A DNA stretch of 64,000 nucleotides from Sporocytophaga sp. (GTDB taxonomy: Bacteria > Bacteroidota > Bacteroidia > Cytophagales > Cytophagaceae), in NCBI RefSeq assembly GCF_017745095.1, contig NZ_JAGHZZ010000014.1, positions 49,502-113,501 on the forward strand, in the 5' to 3' direction. A model generated the notes under the pieces. It saw only the letters and a program-made list of their open reading frames with translations, had not been told where the DNA came from and did not search any database. The translations under genes were made by a program, and so were the position numbers. Position 1 is the stretch's first letter. Each line of letters opens with the position of its first letter. Shown here one piece after another: positions 1 through 7,843 of the stretch.

Positions 1-1028
1 CAGATTTGAATGAAAGAAGACTTTTTGCAGGAAGAGCATTTGACATCTCTTCTCATTATGATACAGCAATCTTTAATTATTTCTTTAGCGGAGAAGAAAT
101 AAAACATTTTAAACAAAGTGTAAGAGACTTCCAAGTTCTTCGTTATGGAGAAAACCCTCATCAGGCTGGCGTATTCTATGGTAAGCTTGATGATATGTTC
201 GAAAAGCTGAACGGTAAGGAGTTATCTTATAATAACCTATTGGATGTTGATGCCGCGGTTGGACTGATTGATGAATTTGAAGGAACAACAACCTTCGCAA
301 TCCTGAAACACAATAATGCTTGTGGTATAGCTACTGCAACTACTCCAAAAGAAGCATACCTGAAGGCTTTGGCCGCAGACCCTGTTTCTGCTTTCGGAGG
401 TGTAATCATCACCGGGTCCAAAATTGATATGGCAACAGCAGAAGAGCTAAACAAGCTGTTCTTCGAAGTATTAATTGCTCCGGATTTCGAAAAAGATGCA
501 TTGGAATTACTTACTTCGAAAAAAAATCGAATCTTATTACGAAGAAAACCCGTTACACTCCCTTCAAGACAGTTTAAAACACTTCTTAACGGAGTTATAG
601 AACAGGAAAAAGATTTAAAAAAGGAAACAGAGGAAGAACTAAAACCTGTAACCAATCGTTTTCCATCCGACAAAGAAAAAAGAGCTTTGTTGTTTGCCAA
701 CAAAATCTGTAAACATACCAAATCCAATGCTATCGTATTGGCAGTAGACGGACAGATGATATCAAGCGGAGTAGGTCAGACCTCAAGAGTAGATGCTCTT
801 AGACAAGCGATCGAAAAAGCCAAAAGTTTTGGATTCTCCCTGGAAGGAGCAGTGATGGCATCCGATGCCTTCTTCCCTTTCCCTGACTGTGTTGAGATAG
901 CTGACAAAGCAGGTATTAAAGCAGTAATACAACCGGGAGGGTCAATTAAAGATCAAGAGTCAATAGACTATTGTAATGTACATGATATAGCCATGGTTCT
1001 AACTGGATTCAGGCATTTCAAGCACTAA
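1..1028 (+). CDS. purH: Bifunctional AICAR formyltransferase / IMP cyclohydrolase (5' truncated by window edge)
   Basis: Catalyses the last two steps of de novo purine synthesis, AICAR to FAICAR and FAICAR to IMP, in the cytosol. The reading frame is open from the first complete codon (base 3), so the start lies outside the window; a TTG at base 6 is not a real start. What remains is the end of the IMP-cyclohydrolase domain (DLNERRLFAGRAFD) and the whole AICAR transformylase domain, with LRYGENPHQ, the catalytic KHNNACG segment (Lys-His), the SDAFFPFPD segment and the C-terminal TGFRHFKH typical of PurH. About 340 residues are seen of a usual 510-530. The next gene, mreB, follows after 89 bases with its own candidate promoter, so the two are probably separate units. 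Identification is secure. Confidence 0.96.
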   Translation, partial: DLNERRLFAGRAFDISSHYDTAIFNYFFSGEEIKHFKQSVRDFQVLRYGENPHQAGVFYGKLDDMFEKLNGKELSYNNLLDVDAAVGLIDEFEGTTTFAILKHNNACGIATATTPKEAYLKALAADPVSAFGGVIITGSKIDMATAEELNKLFFEVLIAPDFEKDALELLTSKKNRILLRRKPVTLPSRQFKTLLNGVIEQEKDLKKETEEELKPVTNRFPSDKEKRALLFANKICKHTKSNAIVLAVDGQMISSGVGQTSRVDALRQAIEKAKSFGFSLEGAVMASDAFFPFPDCVEIADKAGIKAVIQPGGSIKDQESIDYCNVHDIAMVLTGFRHFKH

Positions 1029-1044
1029 AAATGAGTTTAATTTC

Positions 1045-1074
1045 TTTTGATTTAAAAACAAATTTGTAAATTTC
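1045..1074 (+). promoter_or_regulatory. Candidate Bacteroidetes-type promoter for the mre operon
   Basis: TTTTG at 1045-1049 is followed, after 17 bases, by TAAATTTC at 1067-1074, one mismatch from the Bacteroidetes -7 element TAnnTTTG. The mreB start codon is 44 bases further on. The position is right but the match is imperfect. Confidence 0.4.
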
Positions 1075-1117
1075 ACAGTATTAAAAGGATTAGTTTAAAT
1101 CAGGATTTTTAATAAGC

Positions 1118-2143
1118 ATGGGATTATTTGATTTTTTCACCAGTGATATCGCAATTGACCTGGGAACAGCAAATACCTTAATCATCTATAAGGACAAAAT
1201 TGTGGTTGATGAACCATCAATCATTGCCCTTGACAAGATTACAGGTAAGGTAAGAGCCATTGGCCGGGAAGCAATGCAAATGCATGAGAAGACTCATGAG
1301 AACATCAAAACTATCAGACCTCTGAAAGACGGTGTAATTGCCGACTTCCATGCTGCAGAGCATATGATCAGAGGCCTTATCAAGTTAATTGATGGAGGAA
1401 AAAGGTTCTTCGGTGCATCTCACAGAATGGTCATTTGTATCCCTTCAGGAATCACTGAGGTTGAAAAAAGAGCTGTACGTGACTCTGCAGAACATGCAGG
1501 CGCAAAAGAAGTTTATATGATACACGAGCCGATTGCTGCCGCTATCGGTCTTGGAATCGACATTGAACAACCAGTAGGTTCAATGATTGTTGATATCGGT
1601 GGAGGAACAACAGAGATTGCAGTAATTGCGCTTTCAGGTATTGTTTGTGAGCAATCGATCAGAGTTGCAGGTGATGTCTTTAACAAAGACATCCTTGATT
1701 ATATGAGAAGACAGCACAACTTACTTATAGGTGAAAGATCTGCAGAAAGAGTAAAAATCGAAGTTGGTTCGGCACTAACAGAGCTGGACAATCCTCCAGA
1801 AGATTATGAAATCAGGGGAAGAGACCTAATGACAGGTATTCCGAAAATTATAAAAGTAACTTATTCAGAAATTGCTTTTGCACTTGACAAATCAGTTTCA
1901 AAAATTGAAGAAGCAGTGCTGAAAGCTCTTGAAATTTCTCCGCCGGAGCTGAGTGCCGATATCTATGATAATGGTATTCACCTTACAGGAGGAGGAGCTC
2001 TTCTAAGAGGACTGGATAAGAGATTGGCAATGAAAACCAAACTTCCGATACATGTAGCTGAAGATCCACTTCGCGCTGTAGTAAGAGGGACCGGAATGGC
2101 CATAAAAGAATTTGATAAATACAGAGCAGTATTGATGACTTAA
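1118..2143 (+). CDS. mreB: Rod-shape-determining protein MreB
   Basis: Bacterial actin homologue that forms membrane-associated filaments and directs lateral peptidoglycan synthesis. The 341-residue protein has the actin-fold ATPase signatures: phosphate-1 loop IDLGTANT near residue 13, phosphate-2 loop VDIGGGTTEIAV in the middle, and the adenosine loop LTGGGALLRGLD near the C-terminus. The N-terminal MGLFDFF is the usual amphipathic membrane-binding segment. Length matches the family (335-350). It heads a tight operon: mreC starts 7 bases after its stop, followed by mreD, mrdA and rodA, the standard elongasome order. Confidence 0.98.
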   Translation: MGLFDFFTSDIAIDLGTANTLIIYKDKIVVDEPSIIALDKITGKVRAIGREAMQMHEKTHENIKTIRPLKDGVIADFHAAEHMIRGLIKLIDGGKRFFGASHRMVICIPSGITEVEKRAVRDSAEHAGAKEVYMIHEPIAAAIGLGIDIEQPVGSMIVDIGGGTTEIAVIALSGIVCEQSIRVAGDVFNKDILDYMRRQHNLLIGERSAERVKIEVGSALTELDNPPEDYEIRGRDLMTGIPKIIKVTYSEIAFALDKSVSKIEEAVLKALEISPPELSADIYDNGIHLTGGGALLRGLDKRLAMKTKLPIHVAEDPLRAVVRGTGMAIKEFDKYRAVLMT

Positions 2144-2150
2144 AATTTAA

Positions 2151-2990
2151 ATGCACAGGTTATTTCATTTTTTATACCAGTATAAGGCATTTCTTTTTTT
2201 TCTGATTCTCGAAGCCATATGTGTATGGCTGATAATCAGAAACAACAGTTATCAAAGCGCATCCTATTTTAATACTTCAAATTACGTTGTTGGGGAAATT
2301 CTTGAAACCTCCAACAACGTAACTGAATATTTTAATCTCAAGGATGTAAACACGCAGCTTGCAGGAGAAAATGCAAGGCTGAAGCGATTACTTACCAAAG
2401 AGTATCAAAAAAAGGATTTCATTATTAGTAATAAGTCCGAATTTTTAAAAGCAAATCAATACAATTACATCCCGGCCAAAGTTGTTAATAATTCCACCAG
2501 CCGGTTTACCAATTACATTACAATAGATAAAGGTAGTCTTGACGGAATCAAACCTGGAATGGGCGTAATAGCTCAGGACGGAATTGTGGGGAAAGTTAAA
2601 TCTTGCACCGAAAATTTCTCAACAATTATTTCGTTGTTACATGAGAAATGGAGTGTTTCTGCTAAAATCTCTGATGGAGAAATAGACGGAATTGTGAAAT
2701 GGCAAGGAATGGATCCTGCCATAGCAGACCTGCAGTATGTAGGTAGGCATCACCATTTCAAAATCGGAGACAGTGTAGTTACTTCAGGCTACAACACTTT
2801 GTTTCCTCCCGGAGCTTTGATAGGAAGAATTCAGGATTTCAAAATAGATCAGGGGAAACCATTTTACAAAATCAATGTTAAACTGGCGACTGACTTTACA
2901 ACTTTGAAATACGTATACGTAATCGAAAATTACCTTAAAGCCGAAAAAGATTCTTTGGAAAACCAAAGCAATTATTCATCTGACGAATGA
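2151..2990 (+). CDS. mreC: Rod-shape-determining protein MreC
   Basis: Periplasmic scaffold of the elongation machinery, bridging MreB/MreD with PBP2. The 279-residue protein has one N-terminal membrane helix (residues about 11-28, LYQYKAFLFFLILEAICVWL region), a helical/coiled-coil stretch around residues 65-90, then the paired beta-barrel MreC domain with the conserved pattern around DKGSLDGIKPGMGVIAQDGIVGKV. The 3' end overlaps mreD by four bases (ATGA), implying translational coupling. Length is normal for Bacteroidetes MreC. Confidence 0.95.
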   Translation: MHRLFHFLYQYKAFLFFLILEAICVWLIIRNNSYQSASYFNTSNYVVGEILETSNNVTEYFNLKDVNTQLAGENARLKRLLTKEYQKKDFIISNKSEFLKANQYNYIPAKVVNNSTSRFTNYITIDKGSLDGIKPGMGVIAQDGIVGKVKSCTENFSTIISLLHEKWSVSAKISDGEIDGIVKWQGMDPAIADLQYVGRHHHFKIGDSVVTSGYNTLFPPGALIGRIQDFKIDQGKPFYKINVKLATDFTTLKYVYVIENYLKAEKDSLENQSNYSSDE

Positions 2991-3502
2991 GAAGCAGAAC
3001 TATCATAATGCCCATACTTCTGATTATCCTGTTTTGGGTATTACAAATATTGATATTCAGAAATTTTGCCTTCTTCAATATGGCATTTTGCTATATCTAT
3101 ATTGGCTTTATACTCATGCTGCCATATGAGATACCGCATATGCTGACCATGGTTATAGCTATGGCATTTGGTTTTACAATTGATGTATTCTATGACACTA
3201 TAGGCATGCATATGGCTGCCTCCGTTTTCATAGCCTACATCCGTCCATATGTAATAAATGTGCTCACCCCTCGAGGTGGTTATGATGCTACCATGGAAAT
3301 CTCCATCCAATCACTTGGATTCCAATGGTTCGCTTCTTACGCTGCGGTGCTCATATTTATTCATCATACGCTTCTTTTTGCCATTGAAGCCTGGGGACTT
3401 AATGTCTTCTTTCAGGCCATAGGCAAAATTGTATTAAGCTCAATATTTACCTTCGGGGTTTTCACCCTGCTACAGTTCCTGCTTTTCTCCCGCAAACGAT
3501 AA
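2987..3502 (+). CDS. mreD: Rod-shape-determining protein MreD
   Basis: Small integral inner-membrane protein of the elongasome. The 171 residues are almost entirely hydrophobic, with about five predicted membrane segments. Primary sequence is poorly conserved in this family, so the call rests on size, membrane topology and position between mreC (ATGA overlap) and mrdA, which starts on the base after its stop codon. Confidence 0.9.
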   Translation: MRSRTIIMPILLIILFWVLQILIFRNFAFFNMAFCYIYIGFILMLPYEIPHMLTMVIAMAFGFTIDVFYDTIGMHMAASVFIAYIRPYVINVLTPRGGYDATMEISIQSLGFQWFASYAAVLIFIHHTLLFAIEAWGLNVFFQAIGKIVLSSIFTFGVFTLLQFLLFSRKR

Positions 3503-5335
3503 ATGTTCAGAGATAGAAAAAATATTGTTCAGTTGATTTTCATATTGACTGGAGCAGTCTTTATTGTAAGACTGTTTTTTATTCAGGTACTGGATTCAAG
3601 ATATAAATTTGAAGCCCAGAACAATGTCATGCGCCGTATTATCGAGTACCCTTATCGTGGTCTGATCTATGACCGAAACGGAAAGATACTCGTATTCAAC
3701 ACCCCTGTTTTTGACCTGATGGTCGTGCCAAAAGAGGTACAAATAAAAGATACGCTCACCTTTTGTGAACGCTTTGGAATCACTAAAGAAGAATTTGTTA
3801 AAAAAATAAAAGAAGCAAGGGAATATTCAACAGTAAAACCCACCGCTTTCCTAAAACAACTCTCTATTGCTGATTTTGCTAAAGTACAGGACTTTCTTAT
3901 AGACTATCCCGGATTTTATCCTCAGGCAAGAACAATTCGCTCCTACCCACACCACAGTCTCGCCAATGCTCTAGGGTATATTGGAGAAATTTCCAAAAAA
4001 CAACTGGAGAAGCAAGAAAATAAGTATTACCTACAGGGAGATTACATTGGTATCTCTGGCCTCGAAGCCAATTACGAAGAGCTGTTAAGAGGACAAAGAG
4101 GTGTAAAATACATGATGGTGAATGTTAGGGGAGTTGAAAAAGGTTCTTTTAGAGATGGTATTTACGATACCATTTCTATACCCGGAGAGAATCTTTATAC
4201 AAGCATTGATCTCGAACTTCAGCAATATGGGGAGAGGTTGATGGAAAATAAAATTGGCAGTGTAGTAGCAATTGAACCGGCAACAGGAGAAATCCTGGCA
4301 TTTATTTCCAGCCCTACCTATGACCCTAACATTCTAACTGGAAGGCACTTTTCAGAAAATTACAGAAAACTTGAGAAGGATAGTTTAAAACCATTATTTA
4401 ACAGACCTTTAATGGCGATGTACCCTCCAGGATCAATCTTTAAGATAGTTCAGGCACTTGTTGGACAACAAATGGGAATTTTAACGCCCAATACTACGTT
4501 TGCATGTAATAAATCGTGGGGGCCAAATTGCCACAGCCATCCCTCCCCTCAAAATCTTATGGGATCACTGCAATGGTCCTGCAATCCATATTATTATATG
4601 GCATTTAGAAATATGATTCAACAAGGGAAAGATGAAAATAAATTCAAGGATTCCAGAATAGGCTATATACAATGGAGAGATTTGATCATGTCATATGGAT
4701 TTGGTCATAAATTGGGAGTAGACTTACCTAATATGAAAGCAGGATATATTCCATCCCCGGAATTTTATGACAAATGGTACGGTTATAATGGCTGGAAACA
4801 TTCGACGATACGATCTCTTGATATTGGACAGGGAGAAGTAATGATCGTACCGATTCAAATGGCGAATATGGCAGCTACAATTGCCAACCAAGGGTTTTAT
4901 TATGCTCCACATTTTGTGAAACATATTGGTAAAAACAAGGAAGTTCCGGAGCAATATAAGGAAAAACATTACGCCAAAGTTGATAAAAAATATTACCCTG
5001 TGATAATCGATGCTATGGAGATGGTTGTTAACGGAGGTACAGCTGCAGTCTTCAATAAAATTGAAGGAATGAAGGTCTGTGGTAAAACCGGAACAGTTCA
5101 AAACCCTCACGGGAAGGACCATTCTGTATATATCACATTTGCTCCTAAAGAAGATCCTAAAATTGCCATTGCGGTGTTTGTTGAAAATGCAGGATTTGGA
5201 GCAATGACAGCGGCGCCTATTGCAAGATTAATGATGGAAAAATACCTGAACGATACCATCACTAAACCACATATTGAAAAATACATCCTGGAAAAAGATT
5301 TTATCCATAGGAATAAGACAGTTTTGAAAAAATAA
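3503..5335 (+). CDS. mrdA: Penicillin-binding protein 2 (elongation transpeptidase)
   Basis: Class B PBP that cross-links peptidoglycan during side-wall growth with RodA. The 610-residue protein has an N-terminal membrane anchor (about residues 10-30), a dimerisation/pedestal domain (RGLIYDRNG near 52) and a transpeptidase domain with all three catalytic motifs: SIFK with nucleophile Ser311, SCN at 359-361 and KTG at 528-530. Cysteine-containing segments around 335-345 (ACNKSWGPNCH) fit Bacteroidetes PBP2. The start codon abuts the mreD stop. Full length, no anomalies. Confidence 0.97.
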   Translation: MFRDRKNIVQLIFILTGAVFIVRLFFIQVLDSRYKFEAQNNVMRRIIEYPYRGLIYDRNGKILVFNTPVFDLMVVPKEVQIKDTLTFCERFGITKEEFVKKIKEAREYSTVKPTAFLKQLSIADFAKVQDFLIDYPGFYPQARTIRSYPHHSLANALGYIGEISKKQLEKQENKYYLQGDYIGISGLEANYEELLRGQRGVKYMMVNVRGVEKGSFRDGIYDTISIPGENLYTSIDLELQQYGERLMENKIGSVVAIEPATGEILAFISSPTYDPNILTGRHFSENYRKLEKDSLKPLFNRPLMAMYPPGSIFKIVQALVGQQMGILTPNTTFACNKSWGPNCHSHPSPQNLMGSLQWSCNPYYYMAFRNMIQQGKDENKFKDSRIGYIQWRDLIMSYGFGHKLGVDLPNMKAGYIPSPEFYDKWYGYNGWKHSTIRSLDIGQGEVMIVPIQMANMAATIANQGFYYAPHFVKHIGKNKEVPEQYKEKHYAKVDKKYYPVIIDAMEMVVNGGTAAVFNKIEGMKVCGKTGTVQNPHGKDHSVYITFAPKEDPKIAIAVFVENAGFGAMTAAPIARLMMEKYLNDTITKPHIEKYILEKDFIHRNKTVLKK

Positions 5336-5336
5336 T

Positions 5337-6635
5337 ATGCGTCAAGACGATAATTTATCAAAAAGTATAGATTGGCTATCAGTAGCATTCTATGCTTTTT
5401 TCGTGATTGCAGGTTGGTTGAATGTGTTCGCCGCTGTATATGATGCGGAAGCACATCAGAATATATTTGACTTTTCTCTAAACTCTGGTAAACAGTTGGT
5501 CTGGATCGGAACATCTGTGGTCCTCATTATACTGATTCTTGTAATTGACTATAAGTTTTACAACACCTTTGCATACATTATGTATGGGTTGATGATCTTA
5601 CTACTTATCGCCACTATTTTCCTTGGAACAGAAGCGAAAGGTTCCAGATCCTGGTTTGAAATAGGCTCTTTGAGAATTCAGCCAGCGGAGTTTGCCAAGT
5701 TTATAACTGCCCTTGCACTTGCTACCTATTTAGGGAAAATCAATATTAAATTCGAAAAACTGCAAACCAAACTCATGTGTGCCCTGATCATCGGGCTACC
5801 GGGGATATGTATATTACTACAAAACGAAACAGGATCAGTGCTGGTTTTCAGCTCATTTATTCTTGTGCTCTATAGAGAAGGGCTTTCTCCAATCATACTT
5901 ATACTTGGTCTTGTCAGTGTTATTCTATTTATCCTGGCTCTTATATTTCCTCCAATTTCCATCGCACAGGTAGTAGTAGGATTAGGTATTCTTGCTCTTA
6001 TCTATATTATCACTTCAAGAAAGAAAAGTACGAAAGTACGGACATTAGTAATCAGATCTTCTTTTGTGCTGGTAGGCTGCATTATTTGCATTGCAACTGC
6101 ATTCAGCGTAGACTTCTTTGTAAACAAAGTTTTACAGGACCACCAAAGAAAGAGAATTCTTGTTCTGGTAAATCCAGACATCGATCCCCTTGGGGCTGGG
6201 TATAACGTTACTCAGTCCAAGATTGCAATTGGCTCCGGTGAATTTCTTGGAAAAGGATTTCTTGAAGGTACTCAGACCAAATTTGACTTTGTACCAGAAC
6301 AAAGTACTGACTTTATCTTTTGTACTATCGGAGAAGAACATGGCTGGCTTGGAAGCACTATCCTTATCGTAATGTATGTGCTTTTTATGATGCGGCTTGT
6401 TTATCTGGCAGAGCGGCAAAAGGATAAATTTGCCAGAATTTATGGCTACTCCGTGGCAAGTATTATATTTTTCCACTTTATGGTAAACATAGGCATGACT
6501 ATCGGAATTTTCCCTGTTATTGGTATTCCGCTACCGTTCTTCAGCTATGGTGGATCATCCTTATGGTCGTTTACCATCCTGCTATTTATATTTTTAAAGC
6601 TGGACGCACACAGAAGGCAATTATTGAGTCATTAA
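5337..6635 (+). CDS. rodA: Rod-shape-determining protein RodA (SEDS glycosyltransferase)
   Basis: SEDS-family polytopic membrane protein that polymerises lipid II into glycan strands during elongation and partners with PBP2 encoded just upstream (one-base gap). The 432 residues show about ten membrane helices and the SEDS signatures: IQPAEFAKF near residue 115, the EQSTDFIFCTIGEEHGW segment in the large extracellular loop, and a C-terminal GIPLPFFSYGGSSLW motif. It is somewhat longer than E. coli RodA (370), as is common in Bacteroidetes. The last four bases overlap the convergent gene on the minus strand; no terminator separates them. Confidence 0.97.
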   Translation: MRQDDNLSKSIDWLSVAFYAFFVIAGWLNVFAAVYDAEAHQNIFDFSLNSGKQLVWIGTSVVLIILILVIDYKFYNTFAYIMYGLMILLLIATIFLGTEAKGSRSWFEIGSLRIQPAEFAKFITALALATYLGKINIKFEKLQTKLMCALIIGLPGICILLQNETGSVLVFSSFILVLYREGLSPIILILGLVSVILFILALIFPPISIAQVVVGLGILALIYIITSRKKSTKVRTLVIRSSFVLVGCIICIATAFSVDFFVNKVLQDHQRKRILVLVNPDIDPLGAGYNVTQSKIAIGSGEFLGKGFLEGTQTKFDFVPEQSTDFIFCTIGEEHGWLGSTILIVMYVLFMMRLVYLAERQKDKFARIYGYSVASIIFFHFMVNIGMTIGIFPVIGIPLPFFSYGGSSLWSFTILLFIFLKLDAHRRQLLSH

Positions 6636-7693
6636 TAGAATTTGCGGCTGACAATTTCAAAAAAGTCCTGAACAGTCTTCCGGTTCAAATCCCATTTCCA
6701 TTTTGGAAGGTATTTGTCCTTTAATAATTGTTTGGCTTCTTCCAGCTCGGAACAGTTATTTAATTCTGTCAATGCTGTTTCATATTCACCACTGTGACCT
6801 GCGAATAATTCGCTTATAAAAATAAACTTCTGATTAAGGGGAATGGCTGATTTGATATCGAAGATCTTGCTTTTCACATGCATCCCTGAGCTTGATACGT
6901 TTTGCTGTTTAAGCATATCATTCAAAGTAAGTTGTGATCGAGAAAATGTCTGATTAAGTGTTGTATTTTCTTTTGCGGGGCTTGGAGTTGTTTCCAAAAC
7001 AGGTGGAATGTCCACCGATTTTTTAATATTACTACTCTCTTCTTTTCTTTCTTCAACTTTCAAAGGAACAACTTGATCTTCTAAAATGAATTCCTTGGGA
7101 TTAATTACAAGCAATGATGAAAACTGCTCAAGTATAGGCTGAATTGAATCGAAATAATCAGAGTGTTCAGAATAGAGGATTGCCATTTCATTAAACTCAT
7201 TTTCTTGAGTATCTGGCTTCAACTTATTAATAATACTTTCTGAGAATCTCTTGTGCACCTTAAAGAATTTAAGATTTCTCTTTAACCCTTCAATACTTTG
7301 TCCAGACTGAATGAGTTCAGTTTTTAAATATTCTTTAGGATTAATGATGTAGATAATAGATTCATAAATAGCTTTTTGAAGCAGAGGGCGAAAAAACTCC
7401 TTCTTTATAAGAATATGATTTGAAAGAATATTTAAAAATACTTCAACGCCATTCTTAACTTCCTCATTTTCATAATCAAAATAAGGACTTCTAAGTTTGG
7501 TAGTTTCCTCCTTCCACTTATCCATTAAAACTTTTAATACAAAAAAATTAACCTGATCAATTTTACAAAATCGGACAATCTGGCTGCCAGATATAGTTAA
7601 ATTATTAGAGAAAAATTCAGAAGTAAGCTTCTCGGCCAATGCCACTGAATAAGACTCACTTTTTGGTAAATTAACTCTTACAGACATACTCAA
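6632..7693 (-). CDS. Conserved-looking protein of unknown function
   Basis: I do not recognise a named domain. The 353-residue soluble-looking protein has no signal peptide and no membrane helix. Its N-terminal two thirds are helical and charged, residues about 200-260 form a low-complexity linker rich in Ser, Pro, Lys and Glu, and the C-terminal 75 residues form a compact acidic/aromatic block (PLNQKFIFISELFAG through KWKWDLN). That tail resembles uncharacterised proteins I have seen in Cytophagales and Flavobacteriia genomes; this is recollection, not a search. It is transcribed alone, convergent with rodA (4-base overlap) and divergent from the PorZ-like gene. A second Met at residue 3 could be the start. 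Confidence 0.75.
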   Translation of the reverse strand: MSMSVRVNLPKSESYSVALAEKLTSEFFSNNLTISGSQIVRFCKIDQVNFFVLKVLMDKWKEETTKLRSPYFDYENEEVKNGVEVFLNILSNHILIKKEFFRPLLQKAIYESIIYIINPKEYLKTELIQSGQSIEGLKRNLKFFKVHKRFSESIINKLKPDTQENEFNEMAILYSEHSDYFDSIQPILEQFSSLLVINPKEFILEDQVVPLKVEERKEESSNIKKSVDIPPVLETTPSPAKENTTLNQTFSRSQLTLNDMLKQQNVSSSGMHVKSKIFDIKSAIPLNQKFIFISELFAGHSGEYETALTELNNCSELEEAKQLLKDKYLPKWKWDLNRKTVQDFFEIVSRKFY

Positions 7694-7817
7694 CTCTTTG
7701 TTTTGTAAAACGGATTCTGCTTTATTTTTTTATATAAAACCAGGATTTTATCAAATTTGAAAAAAAATATTCACTTTTCCTTTTTAGGTGAATGTAATAA
7801 TTATTGTTTTTCGAAGT

Positions 7818-7825
7818 TATATTTG
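7818..7825 (+). promoter_or_regulatory. Promoter -7 element upstream of the PorZ-like gene
   Basis: TATATTTG exactly matches the Bacteroidetes -7 consensus TAnnTTTG and ends 18 bases before the ATG at 7844. No good TTG lies at the expected upstream distance. Its position argues that the gene starts at 7844 rather than at the TTG at 7757. Confidence 0.5.
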
Positions 7826-7843
7826 GGCAGGTGTCTTTTTATT

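Noticed and set aside
7757..7843. N-terminal extension of the PorZ-like protein from a TTG
   Set aside because: The extension precedes both a perfect -7 promoter element and a standard signal peptide, so the ATG at 7844 is the start.
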